Shown here in pieces: positions 35,263 through 42,332 of a DNA stretch of 42,332 bases (position 1 is the first letter of the stretch; every line of letters begins with the position of its first letter). The notes under the pieces are model-generated. The model worked only from the letters and a program-made list of their open reading frames with translations. It was not told the DNA's origin and did not search any database. The position numbers and the translations under genes were made by a program. This stretch comes from Deltaproteobacteria bacterium (lineage in GTDB: Bacteria; Myxococcota_A; Polyangia; Polyangiales; Polyangiaceae): contig QJWJ01000135.1 of assembly GCA_003235365.1 (NCBI GenBank), positions 1 to 42,332 of the forward strand, in the 5' to 3' direction.

Positions 35263-36156
35263 TTGGTCGAAATGGATTCTGCTGAAATATTCATTCGCGA
35301 CGCGACCCCCGACGACGCTGCCCCATTGGCGCGATTCATCATCGACGTGTGCGCGCGTCCCGAGGGTCACTGTTTTCAATCATGGTCGGGCGAGAGCGAA
35401 GTGGCGTGCGAAGTGGAGCTGCGTGAAGCGCTCGCCGATGACACGCCGTTCTGCATGGCGCTGGACCGCAATCGTCTCATCGGAGCGTTGGGGTGCCAAG
35501 TCGATACCGAGCGACATCTCGTGTGGCTCAAAGGGCCGCTGATGGTGGAACCGAACGAAACCTTGGCGATGAACCTCTGGCGCAAGTTGGCCGTGCGCGT
35601 TCCCCGTGATTTGGCTGCCGCCACGGTGTTCGTCGACGTGCGCAACGAATTCGGCAGTCGCTTTTGGGAGGCCACCGGACTCACCGACAAGAAGGTCTCG
35701 CACGTTTTCGAGTGGAAGCCTCAGGATTTGGTTCCCGCTCCGGCGTTGCGATTGCACGAGGCTGGTCCCGCGCTGTGGCGGTCGTTGAGCGAGCTGCACG
35801 CGTCGATCTTTCCCGCCTCCGCCGTCAAGTTGGAGGAGGTGATGGATCCAGACTCGGCACTGAATTGTCTGTGCGTGCTGAGCGGAGAGAATCGCGTGGA
35901 CGGATTCGTGACCTTCGGGCTCGAAGGGGGCGGGGAAGGCCGCGTGTACACCTTGGGCGTGCGCGACGGGTGGCGGCGTCAGGGTCTCGGTCGGCAACTT
36001 CTGATGGGAGCGATGGCGCGCTTGCTCACGGCGTCCGCCGCTCGAGTCTTGCTGACGGTCAACGACGTCGACGTCGGAGCGCGACGTCTGTACGAATCCG
36101 TTGGCTTTCGTCTGCTCTACTCGGGGATCGCGTTGCGCGGCGTTCCGTTGTTTTGA
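35263..36156 (+). CDS. Protein with two GNAT acetyltransferase domains
   Basis: TTG 35263 is proposed as start because GGAGGA (35251-35256) lies six bases before it; ATG 35272 is 15 bases from that site. The 297 residues split into an N-terminal GNAT-like half (IFIRDATPDDAAPLARFI, residues about 8-150) and a C-terminal half with the acetyl-CoA-binding motif LGVRDGWRRQGLGRQLL and ARRLYESVGFRLLY. The first half resembles the arginine N-succinyltransferase-like or plain GNAT fold but lacks a clear R/Q-x-x-G-x-G/A loop, so it may be structural. The substrate is unknown. The neighbours are unrelated. Confidence 0.85.
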   Translation: MVEMDSAEIFIRDATPDDAAPLARFIIDVCARPEGHCFQSWSGESEVACEVELREALADDTPFCMALDRNRLIGALGCQVDTERHLVWLKGPLMVEPNETLAMNLWRKLAVRVPRDLAAATVFVDVRNEFGSRFWEATGLTDKKVSHVFEWKPQDLVPAPALRLHEAGPALWRSLSELHASIFPASAVKLEEVMDPDSALNCLCVLSGENRVDGFVTFGLEGGGEGRVYTLGVRDGWRRQGLGRQLLMGAMARLLTASAARVLLTVNDVDVGARRLYESVGFRLLYSGIALRGVPLF

Positions 36157-36427
36157 GCCAGCGGGCTTGCCGGGCGAGCGCCTATCCCGTTTCGCGCGCT
36201 GTCATACCCACCCCGTTCGGGCTACTGGTGCGCTTCGGCCCGTTTTGTCTCAATCCCGATTTGGACTGAATCACGACGCCTAGTAACCCGGCTCGTCGGG
36301 TCGCCTGGGTGGGCGTTTCAAGCGGCCAATATGTCGCGTGATCCGCCGCTTTGCGTCGGTTCTGGAGCTGGCTGTTCCAAGTGATCAACGCTGGCCTTCT
36401 TCAGTGTTTTGAGCCAGCGGGCAAGCC
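36150..36427. repeat. 17-base direct repeat, two copies 256 bases apart
   Basis: GTTTTGAGCCAGCGGGC occurs at 36150-36166 and at 36406-36422. With two mismatches the match extends to 22 bases (ending GCC). The first copy includes the stop codon of the GNAT gene; the second lies in intergenic DNA. Confidence 0.75.
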
Positions 36428-36639
36428 GCGTCTGCGTTCAGTTGGAGGGCGATTGAGTGACGAGTTGGCAACGCAACGATGGCGATGTCGTTACGGTGGA
36501 CCTCCACACAGTTTGTTCAGAGGTCGTTCCGCTTTGGGGAGTCATCAAGTCGTTTCAGGCTCGTCACTCAGGCGTCGTGGCAAATCGGTAATTGGTTCGC
36601 GTGTACGAGACCTCGTCAGGCCTCGTGCCGCAGACCGAC
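36157..36639. other. Intergenic region upstream of the TonB operon
   Basis: About 480 bases with no convincing gene. It contains the second copy of a 17-base direct repeat and a small ACCCG/CGGGT inverted repeat near 36288. The TonB-operon promoter should lie in its last part. I saw no Fur-box-like sequence. Confidence 0.45.
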
Positions 36640-37488
36640 ATGTTTGACCTTCATCGACTCAATCCTCGAGGCGCCAAGACTCGCGCCTCCAACCCGCAAC
36701 GAGCATCGCTGCGCCGCCCCCCAAAGGCAGTGCTGTTCGGCGTCGTCCTGGCGGTGAGCGCCGTCACCATCAGCGCCTATGCGGACGTGGGCCAACTCGC
36801 GGCACGGCTTGCCAAGCTACGCGCCGAAGTCGAGCAACTGTCCGCCGACCTGAGTGCCAAGAGCTCCGAGAGCAACGATACGCTTCGATCGCTGGCTCGT
36901 CAGCGTTCGGAACTCGAGCTGGAAGTTCGCCGCGAGGAAACGCGACTTCAGAAGGTGAGCGCAGCCATTGCCAAACAGAAGGCAGAAATCGCCGAACAGA
37001 AGGAAAAGGGTCAGCAGGTCGTTCCGCTGCTATCTAGCGTCGTCGCCGACGTTCGAAAGCAAGTCTCTGCGAGCATGCCCTTCCGTAAAGACGAACGTCT
37101 GGCAGCGCTCGACAAGATCGAAGAGCAGCACAAGTCGGGTCTGCTCAGCGCGACCCGCGCCCTATCGCGCGTTTGGGGATTCGTCGAGGACGAGTTGCGC
37201 CTCACGCGTGAGAACGGATTGTACAAGCAAACCGTCACCGTCGATGGCGCTCCTCGGCTGGCCGAGGTCGCTCGGCTCGGCATGGTGATGATGTTCTACC
37301 GCACCGACGACGATCGGGTCGGCCACGCCGTGCACGAGAACGGCGATTGGTCCTACGAGGAGATCTTGGACGACAAGCAGAAGCGAGCGGTGCTCGATCT
37401 GTTCACGACCTTCAAGAAGCAGGTCAGAGTCGGCTACTTCGAGCTGCCGAATGCGCTGCCTTCAATCACCGAAGGAGCTTCGAAATGA
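36640..37488 (+). CDS. DUF3450 periplasmic protein of TonB2-like operon
   Basis: A 282-residue protein from ATG 36640 (in-frame GTG 36601 is an alternative; neither has a clear ribosome site). A signal or membrane-anchor segment at about 29-47 (AVLFGVVLAVSAVTISAYAD) precedes a long coiled coil (about 50-125; QLAARLAKLRAEVEQLSADL). A globular region with GLYKQTVTVDG, FYRTDDDRVGHA and VLDLFTTFKKQVRVGYFELP is typical of DUF3450. These proteins head the ttpC-exbB-exbD-tonB operons of marine bacteria, where they appear to be periplasmic partners. The stop overlaps the next ATG (ATGA), so translation is coupled. Confidence 0.9.
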   Translation: MFDLHRLNPRGAKTRASNPQRASLRRPPKAVLFGVVLAVSAVTISAYADVGQLAARLAKLRAEVEQLSADLSAKSSESNDTLRSLARQRSELELEVRREETRLQKVSAAIAKQKAEIAEQKEKGQQVVPLLSSVVADVRKQVSASMPFRKDERLAALDKIEEQHKSGLLSATRALSRVWGFVEDELRLTRENGLYKQTVTVDGAPRLAEVARLGMVMMFYRTDDDRVGHAVHENGDWSYEEILDDKQKRAVLDLFTTFKKQVRVGYFELPNALPSITEGASK

Positions 37489-38930
37489 CCATGAGCACGT
37501 ACGGAAACCACCTTCGGCTTCGTGCCCTTCTGGTCACCGTGCTCGGCGTACTGACGCTCGGCGTCTCTGTCGCATTCTCCACGGAGGCGAGCGCCGACGT
37601 ACAGTCTGCGTATCAGCGGGAGTTCGCTTTCCTCGAGGCAGAAAAGAGTTCGCTGCAGCAGCGCCTGCGCGACTTTCAGACTCAGTCCCAAGCGAAAATA
37701 GACGCCGCCAAGGGCGAGGTCGAGGCGCTGCAGGGCCGTGCGCTGGCGGTCGCCGCCTCGGCGGACAGAATGACCGAGTCGTTGTCAGGCGTGGAAACCG
37801 AGCTCGATACGGCGGCCGAGGACGAGGATCTAATCGAGTCCATGCTGACTCAGGCTCAGGCGACTCTCGAGAAGGGCAACTTGAAGCTGCCGGAAGCGGC
37901 GGAGAACGATCCCCAGGCGTCGCTGAAGCAGCTCGACTTTGCATTCGGCGCGGCCCTGGGAATGCTCGATCGTCAATCGCGCGTGCTGCGTGAAGACGGC
38001 GAATTCTACAATGTTGCGGGTGAACGCATCGAGGGGACCCTGCTCCGCGTCGGACAGGTCGCCAGTTTCGGCGTCGGTGACTCTGCCGCCGGGGCATTGG
38101 CTCCCGCTGGCGAAGGGCGTCTGAAGCTCTGGCCGGAAGGCGCCACCGCGGCTACGGCGCGGGCCCTCGTCTCGGGGAACGCTCCTCCGGTCGTTGGTAT
38201 GTTCCTCTACGAATCTCTCGAGAAGGGCGTCGAAGCCAAGAAGTCGCGCACTGCCATGGAAGAGGTCGAGGCTGGCGGCCTGATCGGTTGGGTCATCGTC
38301 GGTCTCGGGGGCCTTGCGGGCCTGATGGCGCTGGCGCGCGTCTTCCTGCTGCTTCGCGCGGCTGCGAATACGAACAAGCTGACGGAAGAAATCCGACCCT
38401 TGTTGGAGCAGCACAAGATCGCCGACGCCATCAGTAGCTGCAAACGCGCCAAGAACGCCAGCGGACGCGTGCTCGTTGCGACCCTCCAGAACCTCGATCG
38501 CGACCGTCACGAACTCGAGGACATCATCTCCGAGGCGGTGCTGCACGAACAACCCGCGCTGGATCGTTTTGGATCGGCGATCATCGTCGTCGCCGCAGTC
38601 GCCCCTCTGCTTGGATTGCTGGGAACGGTGACCGGCATGATCGCGACCTTCGACATCATCACCGAGTTCGGCACCGGAAACCCCAAGTTGCTCTCCGGAG
38701 GCATCTCGATCGCTTTGGTTACGACCGAACTCGGTCTGATCGTCGCCATTCCTGCGCTCATCATCGGCAACCTGCTGTCGGGTTGGGCTGAGTCGATCAA
38801 GGACGGTCTAGACAAAGCTGCGCTGCGTGTCGTGAACATCGCGAGCGGTATCCGCATCTCCAAACGTCCCTCCGAGCCTCCGCAGCAGGAGCTGGCCGAT
38901 ACGGCGGGTTCCGCGCTGGCAGGGACTTGA
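37485..38930 (+). CDS. TtpC-like long MotA/TolQ/ExbB proton-channel protein
   Basis: A 481-residue protein; ATG 37485 overlaps the DUF3450 stop and follows GAAGGAG. After a signal peptide (to about residue 37, ASAD) comes a periplasmic coiled-coil region (about 40-130) and a small globular part. Then a transmembrane helix (GLIGWVIVGLGGLAGLMALA) and the ExbB/TolQ domain (about 290-465) with VAPLLGLLGTVTGMIATFD and ALVTTELGLIVAIPALI. The extra periplasmic half distinguishes it from plain ExbB and matches TtpC of the Vibrio TonB2 system, a component required with ExbB2-ExbD2. A conventional ExbB gene follows, so both forms coexist in one operon. Confidence 0.92.
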   Translation: MTMSTYGNHLRLRALLVTVLGVLTLGVSVAFSTEASADVQSAYQREFAFLEAEKSSLQQRLRDFQTQSQAKIDAAKGEVEALQGRALAVAASADRMTESLSGVETELDTAAEDEDLIESMLTQAQATLEKGNLKLPEAAENDPQASLKQLDFAFGAALGMLDRQSRVLREDGEFYNVAGERIEGTLLRVGQVASFGVGDSAAGALAPAGEGRLKLWPEGATAATARALVSGNAPPVVGMFLYESLEKGVEAKKSRTAMEEVEAGGLIGWVIVGLGGLAGLMALARVFLLLRAAANTNKLTEEIRPLLEQHKIADAISSCKRAKNASGRVLVATLQNLDRDRHELEDIISEAVLHEQPALDRFGSAIIVVAAVAPLLGLLGTVTGMIATFDIITEFGTGNPKLLSGGISIALVTTELGLIVAIPALIIGNLLSGWAESIKDGLDKAALRVVNIASGIRISKRPSEPPQQELADTAGSALAGT

Positions 38931-38947
38931 GCCACTCGAGGTAACGC

Positions 38948-39589
38948 GTGGAACGCATCAGCAGCGCCTTTGGGAACTTGCTCCAGTACTTCGAGCTGGG
39001 GGGGTTCGTGATGCCCCCGTTGGCGATCGGAACGCTGATCCTGTGGTACGCGTTGGGGTTGCGCTGGCAATTGCTAGACCGGGGTAACAGTCGCAGTTGT
39101 CGTGTGCTGGTGGAGCGCTACTCGAAGGGGTACAAACGCCGGCCACGCGGGCTCATCGACACGGCCACCGTGTGGGGTCTGGTATTGCGTGAGCGCTATG
39201 CTCAGCACTCGCTGCGCGACGTCCTCGACGACGCCTTTGGAGACTTCGACGCGGATCTCGGTCGGGGCAAAGTGATCATCAAAGTGATCGTTTCGACCGC
39301 CCCATTGGCGGGGTTGCTCGGCACTGTGATCGGGATGATCGAGACCTTCGACTCGTTGGGCGACATGGCGCTGTTCACCCAATCGGGAGGCATCGCCGGA
39401 GGTATCTCGCAGGCGCTGTTCACGACTCAGATGGGCCTCGTCGTGGCGGTGCCGGGTATCGTGGTCGGGCGGATTCTCGACCGAAAAGAACGTGCCTTTC
39501 GGACAGAGCTCGAACAACTCAAGAACATGCTGTGCGGAGAGCCTTCGCACTTGGTGATGCCGTCTGGGATCGCTTCTCAGGGCGGATGA
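38948..39589 (+). CDS. exbB: ExbB-type proton channel subunit
   Basis: A 213-residue protein from GTG 38948, with GAGG about six bases before. It has the three helices of ExbB: about 20-38 (FVMPPLAIGTLILWYALGL), about 116-140 (VIVSTAPLAGLLGTVIGMIE) and about 152-180 (ALFTTQMGLVVAVPGIVVG). The TAPLAGLLGTVIGM and TTQMGL stretches are the conserved channel helices. ExbB pentamers with ExbD convert the proton gradient into motion of TonB. Its length and organisation are those of ExbB2-like short forms. It begins 18 bases after the TtpC-like gene. Confidence 0.94.
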   Translation: MERISSAFGNLLQYFELGGFVMPPLAIGTLILWYALGLRWQLLDRGNSRSCRVLVERYSKGYKRRPRGLIDTATVWGLVLRERYAQHSLRDVLDDAFGDFDADLGRGKVIIKVIVSTAPLAGLLGTVIGMIETFDSLGDMALFTQSGGIAGGISQALFTTQMGLVVAVPGIVVGRILDRKERAFRTELEQLKNMLCGEPSHLVMPSGIASQGG

Positions 39590-39604
39590 TTCGGAACCTC
39601 GACG

Positions 39605-40012
39605 ATGCGACGCAGAGCAAGACACCACGAAGACGCCAGTATCGACATCTCGCCGTTGATCGACATGGTGTTCATTCTTCTCATCTTCTTCATGGTGTCG
39701 ACGACGTTCGTCAAAGACATGAAGATCGACATCGAGCGCCCCGGAGCCGCCTCTGCGACACCGGCGTCGACCAAGTCGTTGCGCATCAACATCGACAGTA
39801 GTGCGAACGTCTTCGTCAATGGCAACCCCGTTCGCCCCTGGATGGTGCAAAGCCGGGTTCGGGAGTTCTTGGAGAATGCCGACCAAAAGTCGGTGCTCGT
39901 CGTGACCGACCGTCGTGTGCCAGCGGACAAGTTGGTCGAGATTGTCGATCAATGCCGTTTGGGGGGAGCCACCGAAGTCGGTGTTGCGACGGAAAAGGAA
40001 GCCGGGGGATGA
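39605..40012 (+). CDS. exbD: ExbD-type energy transducer subunit
   Basis: A 135-residue protein with one transmembrane helix. The proton-carrying aspartate is Asp20 in SPLIDMVFILLIFFMVST, the hallmark of ExbD/TolR. The periplasmic domain (about 45-135) contains TKSLRINIDSSANVFVNGNP and VLVVTDRRVPADKLVEIVDQ, as in the family. It starts 16 bases after exbB and is followed 31 bases later by tonB. It acts as a dimer inside the ExbB ring. Confidence 0.95.
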   Translation: MRRRARHHEDASIDISPLIDMVFILLIFFMVSTTFVKDMKIDIERPGAASATPASTKSLRINIDSSANVFVNGNPVRPWMVQSRVREFLENADQKSVLVVTDRRVPADKLVEIVDQCRLGGATEVGVATEKEAGG

Positions 40013-40043
40013 GCTGTTTACGAATGCAGACAGGAGTCAAACC

Positions 40044-40691
40044 ATGAAATCGGCGCTACTGAAGCATACTGTTGCAACCTTCTCCATGTTTGCTGGCGGA
40101 GCACTCGTGTTTTCCACGGTGCTTTATATGAACCAGCAGGAGGATCCTCCCAAGGCCGAGACCAGCGAAAGTTCCGTCAGTTTCGAGGTCGAAAAGAAGC
40201 CGCCGCCCAAGAAGAAGAAGGAACAGCGGCAGAAGCAGCAGAACCGGCATCAGAAGTCGTCGGCAAACGCTCCTCGAACGCCGAACCTGTCGTCCCCGAT
40301 TTCGGGTGCGGCCATCGACTTCGGCGGTTTGGGTGGCGTTTCGCTGGGGGGTGTCTCGAACGATCTCATCGGTTCGTTCGACAAGAAAGCGGCGATGACC
40401 GAGGGGGCTTTGGATACGCCTCCGGCGCTTCAGTCGCGCAGTGGTAGCCTCGAATATCCGTCAGACGCTCAGAAGAAGGGTCTGGAAGGTTACGTGGTGC
40501 TGAACCTGTTCGTTCGCGACGACGGAAGCGTCGGCGGCGTCAAGGTGCTCGACTCGAAGCCATCGGGAGTCTTTGAACAGTCTGCCAAGGACTTCGTTCG
40601 CGAATGGGCGTTTCGCCCTGGGACCTACGAGGGCCAGAGCGTCGGAGCGTGGGTGAAGCAAAAAGTCATTTTCCAACTGAAGAAGAGCTGA
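40044..40691 (+). CDS. tonB: TonB energy transducer
   Basis: ATG 40044 is chosen over the longer open frame because AGGAG lies seven bases upstream and the TonB layout begins there. The 215 residues comprise an N-terminal transmembrane anchor (about 8-29), a Lys/Gln-rich stretch (EKKPPPKKKKEQRQKQQNRH) in place of the usual long Pro-rich spacer, a Gly/Ser-rich region and a TonB C-terminal domain (about 135-213: SLEYPSDAQKKGLEGYVVLN and WAFRPGTYEGQSVGAWVKQK). TonB links ExbB/ExbD to outer-membrane receptors. The short spacer is like that of TonB2 proteins. Confidence 0.94.
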   Translation: MKSALLKHTVATFSMFAGGALVFSTVLYMNQQEDPPKAETSESSVSFEVEKKPPPKKKKEQRQKQQNRHQKSSANAPRTPNLSSPISGAAIDFGGLGGVSLGGVSNDLIGSFDKKAAMTEGALDTPPALQSRSGSLEYPSDAQKKGLEGYVVLNLFVRDDGSVGGVKVLDSKPSGVFEQSAKDFVREWAFRPGTYEGQSVGAWVKQKVIFQLKKS

Positions 40692-40736
40692 CCAAACCGC
40701 TTCGTCGCCCACGGCTGAACTCAATAAAGGCTCGAA

Positions 40737-41930
40737 ATGAGACTCCTACCCAGCGCGATCGCTGTCTGGATCGCTGGTGGTCTGCTCGCGGTTCTGACCA
40801 GTCAGGTCGCAACCGCCGACGATCGCAAGTCCGATGACGATGAAACCGAGCAAGCCGAGATTGATCTTCTCGGACTGGCTGCTCGCATGCTCCACGATGG
40901 GCATCACCGCCGAGCGTTGACAGTCCTCAAAGATGTGAACCTGAACGACCCAGAGCTAGACGTCGCGCGTTTCTACACCCTGCGCGGCCTGGCGTACGCG
41001 GAGCTGCACGACTTCCCGAAGGCGCGGGCCGACTTCGAGAAAGCGATCGCCAAAGGGCAGAAGGACCCCGCGGTCAACGTCTACCTGGCACAGGCATGCT
41101 TCAGTCAGAAGGACTACAAGTGCACGCTTGCGGCCATCGCCAGGGCTGGGTCCAAAGGACGAGACTCGGCAGGCGTGTTGTTGATGAAGGCTGAGGCTGC
41201 CTGGAGCGTCGGCCGCAAGGGGGATTCTTTGGCCGCCTTGGAACTCGGCGAGAAGCGCTTCGCCGCCAACCCCGAGTTTCAGCGCTTGCAGATCTTTCAC
41301 CTCATCGAGCTTGGCCTGTATCAAACGGCGATTTCGGTCAGCGACCGGTACGTCGCGCGGACCGAGGCCAAGGCCGAAGACTACGTCGCCGTTGCGGAAG
41401 CGTTGCGCGGGGCACGTCAATTCAAGCGGGCCCAACTACTGATGGAAGCCGCGAAGCTGCGTTTTCCCGAAGACGAAAACGTCACCGTTCAGTTGGCCCA
41501 CTGCTACTTGGAAGACGGTAAGAAGTTCGCCAGTGCCATGTTGTTCGAAGACGCTGCTCGACGGAATGAAAAGTACACGCTCGAGGCAGCGGAGCTCTAC
41601 AAGGAGGCGGGAGTGTTGTACCGCGCCAGCTGGCTCAACGGGCGTGTGAGCGATCAAACTGCGAAATCGAAACAGCGCTTGAGCCTGCTGCTCGAAAGTG
41701 AAGACTTCGAAGGTATCACGGCGATGGTTGGCAAACTGACGCGGCTCGGGCTGATGAAAGACGAGCCGGTTCGTTACGCTGTGGCCTATGCCTATTACAA
41801 GACGAGCCGCTTTGCGGATGCGGAATCTCAGCTCAAGGGGCTGACCGATCCTCAACTTTTCGAATCTGCATTGCAGTTGCGCAAGGCCATCGCTGGATGT
41901 CGCGAGGTAGGCTGGGAATGCGTTCCTTGA
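40737..41930 (+). CDS. Periplasmic tetratricopeptide-repeat protein of TonB2-like operon
   Basis: A 397-residue protein from ATG 40737, with AAAGG six bases upstream. A signal peptide (MRLLPSAIAVWIAGGLLAVL) is followed by many TPR-like helical pairs throughout (FYTLRGLAYAELHDFPKARA, VNVYLAQACFSQKDYKCTLA, AVAYAYYKTSRFADAESQLK). A TPR protein closes the same gene set in Vibrio-type TonB2 operons and probably acts as a periplasmic scaffold; its exact role is not established. Its end overlaps the start of the next coding frame by 13 bases. Confidence 0.92.
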   Translation: MRLLPSAIAVWIAGGLLAVLTSQVATADDRKSDDDETEQAEIDLLGLAARMLHDGHHRRALTVLKDVNLNDPELDVARFYTLRGLAYAELHDFPKARADFEKAIAKGQKDPAVNVYLAQACFSQKDYKCTLAAIARAGSKGRDSAGVLLMKAEAAWSVGRKGDSLAALELGEKRFAANPEFQRLQIFHLIELGLYQTAISVSDRYVARTEAKAEDYVAVAEALRGARQFKRAQLLMEAAKLRFPEDENVTVQLAHCYLEDGKKFASAMLFEDAARRNEKYTLEAAELYKEAGVLYRASWLNGRVSDQTAKSKQRLSLLLESEDFEGITAMVGKLTRLGLMKDEPVRYAVAYAYYKTSRFADAESQLKGLTDPQLFESALQLRKAIAGCREVGWECVP

Positions 41931-42332
41931 GTTTTCGACTCGGCTATTGGGGATCAAGTCTTGTAGGTTGGGTGGTTTGCACGTGCTTGTCGGTTGCGGC
42001 GCCGCTCCGTGCCCAACCACGGATGGCAGAGGAGCCCCCAGGCGCGCCGGTTGAGCCGAGCTCGGGGGATTCACCAACCACTCCGCCAGCGGGCGGCTCC
42101 GAGGCGGACGACGTGCCGTCAGTACGAGAGGCGCCGCCGGCTCAGACGGGTTTCGTCATCGTGCTGTTCTTCACCGCAGATGGCCTGCCGCTTGGCGAGG
42201 GCGCAACGGTGGTCGTCGATGACGGGACGAAAGCACAAACGTCCAGCGAGGGCACCGCGCGTCTCGAGGTCGCTGTTGGCCCTCGGGTCATCCAGCTGGT
42301 AACCAAAGACGGCGATGGCGTCGAGCATCGCG
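41918..42332 (+). CDS. Secreted protein, N-terminal part (candidate TonB-dependent receptor), runs off window
   Basis: ATG 41918 opens a frame that continues without stop to the window end (about 138 codons), overlapping the TPR gene by 13 bases. The signal peptide (WGSSLVGWVVCTCLSVAAPL, then RAQ) is followed by a Pro/Ser/Glu-rich linker. From about residue 75 there is a beta-sandwich-like stretch (GFVIVLFFTADGLPLGEGA, then TARLEVAVGPRVIQLVTKDG) resembling carboxypeptidase-regulatory-like domains often found at the N-terminus of TonB-dependent receptors. No plug or barrel is visible yet. The position directly after a tonB operon supports a receptor, but this rests on context. Confidence 0.72.
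   Translation, partial: MRSLSFRLGYWGSSLVGWVVCTCLSVAAPLRAQPRMAEEPPGAPVEPSSGDSPTTPPAGGSEADDVPSVREAPPAQTGFVIVLFFTADGLPLGEGATVVVDDGTKAQTSSEGTARLEVAVGPRVIQLVTKDGDGVEHR

Noticed and set aside
1..42332. Search for tRNA/rRNA genes, CRISPR arrays, insertion sequences, prophage or restriction/defence genes.
   Set aside because: No matching sequences or proteins were seen; the window is envelope, capsule, uptake and housekeeping genes only.

Overview
The window is GC-rich, gene-dense DNA most likely from a myxobacterium (Myxococcota, probably the Polyangiales/Nannocystales side). This assignment is inferred from gene content: many lipoproteins with Asp/Pro-rich linkers and Cys-rich tails, the myxobacterial CGDG/CDDGN...GDGCS disulfide repeat, a Hanks-type Ser/Thr kinase beside a PEGA-domain protein, a fibro-slime lipoprotein and a VanW-type protein. 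I saw no rRNA, tRNA, CRISPR array, insertion sequence or prophage.

Layout. (1) 1-11927 holds envelope genes: a Cys-rich lipoprotein cut by the window edge; a CapA-type (PGA_cap) metallophosphatase lipoprotein; on the minus strand, a membrane-anchored zinc-ribbon protein with a 12-rung asparagine-ladder repeat and a Cys-repeat lipoprotein; then on the plus strand VanW, a Cys-rich lipoprotein, a Ser/Thr kinase and a PEGA/TPR protein. (2) 12696-24778 is a unidirectional, tightly packed group 2 (ABC-transporter-dependent) capsule locus: kpsF, a small lipoprotein, kpsT, kpsE, kpsD, kdsA, kdsB, kpsC, kpsS and a DUF3943 outer-membrane protein. It covers three of the four CMP-Kdo enzymes, the poly-Kdo linker transferases, the transporter ATPase and the envelope-spanning export proteins. 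The permease KpsM and the Kdo-8-phosphate phosphatase KdsC are not in the window. (3) 24807-33303 holds mostly housekeeping genes: recQ (minus), an LtaS-like sulfatase-fold membrane enzyme (minus), a Cys/Met-metabolism PLP enzyme (plus), threonine dehydratase (minus), a CbpA-type J-protein (minus) and infA (minus). (4) 33939-36156 holds a fibro-slime lipoprotein (minus) and a double-GNAT acetyltransferase (plus). (5) 36640-42332 is a six-gene TonB2-like energy-transduction operon (DUF3450, TtpC-like long ExbB, ExbB, ExbD, TonB, TPR protein). It is followed by the start of a secreted protein, plausibly a TonB-dependent receptor, that runs off the window.

How the genes work together. The capsule locus makes Kdo (KpsF, KdsA), activates it (KdsB), builds a Kdo linker on a lipid acceptor (KpsS, KpsC) and exports the polymer (KpsT, KpsE, KpsD). 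The DUF3943 protein and the small lipoprotein are coupled to the locus by position and are candidate accessory factors. The TonB operon has the same gene order as the Vibrio TonB2/TtpC system and would power uptake across the outer membrane. The most unusual items are the asparagine-ladder solenoid protein at 3224-4522, the absence of kpsM beside kpsT, the roughly 170-residue Lys/Ala/Pro-rich cytoplasmic extension of KpsE, and the DUF3943 gene at the end of the capsule operon.
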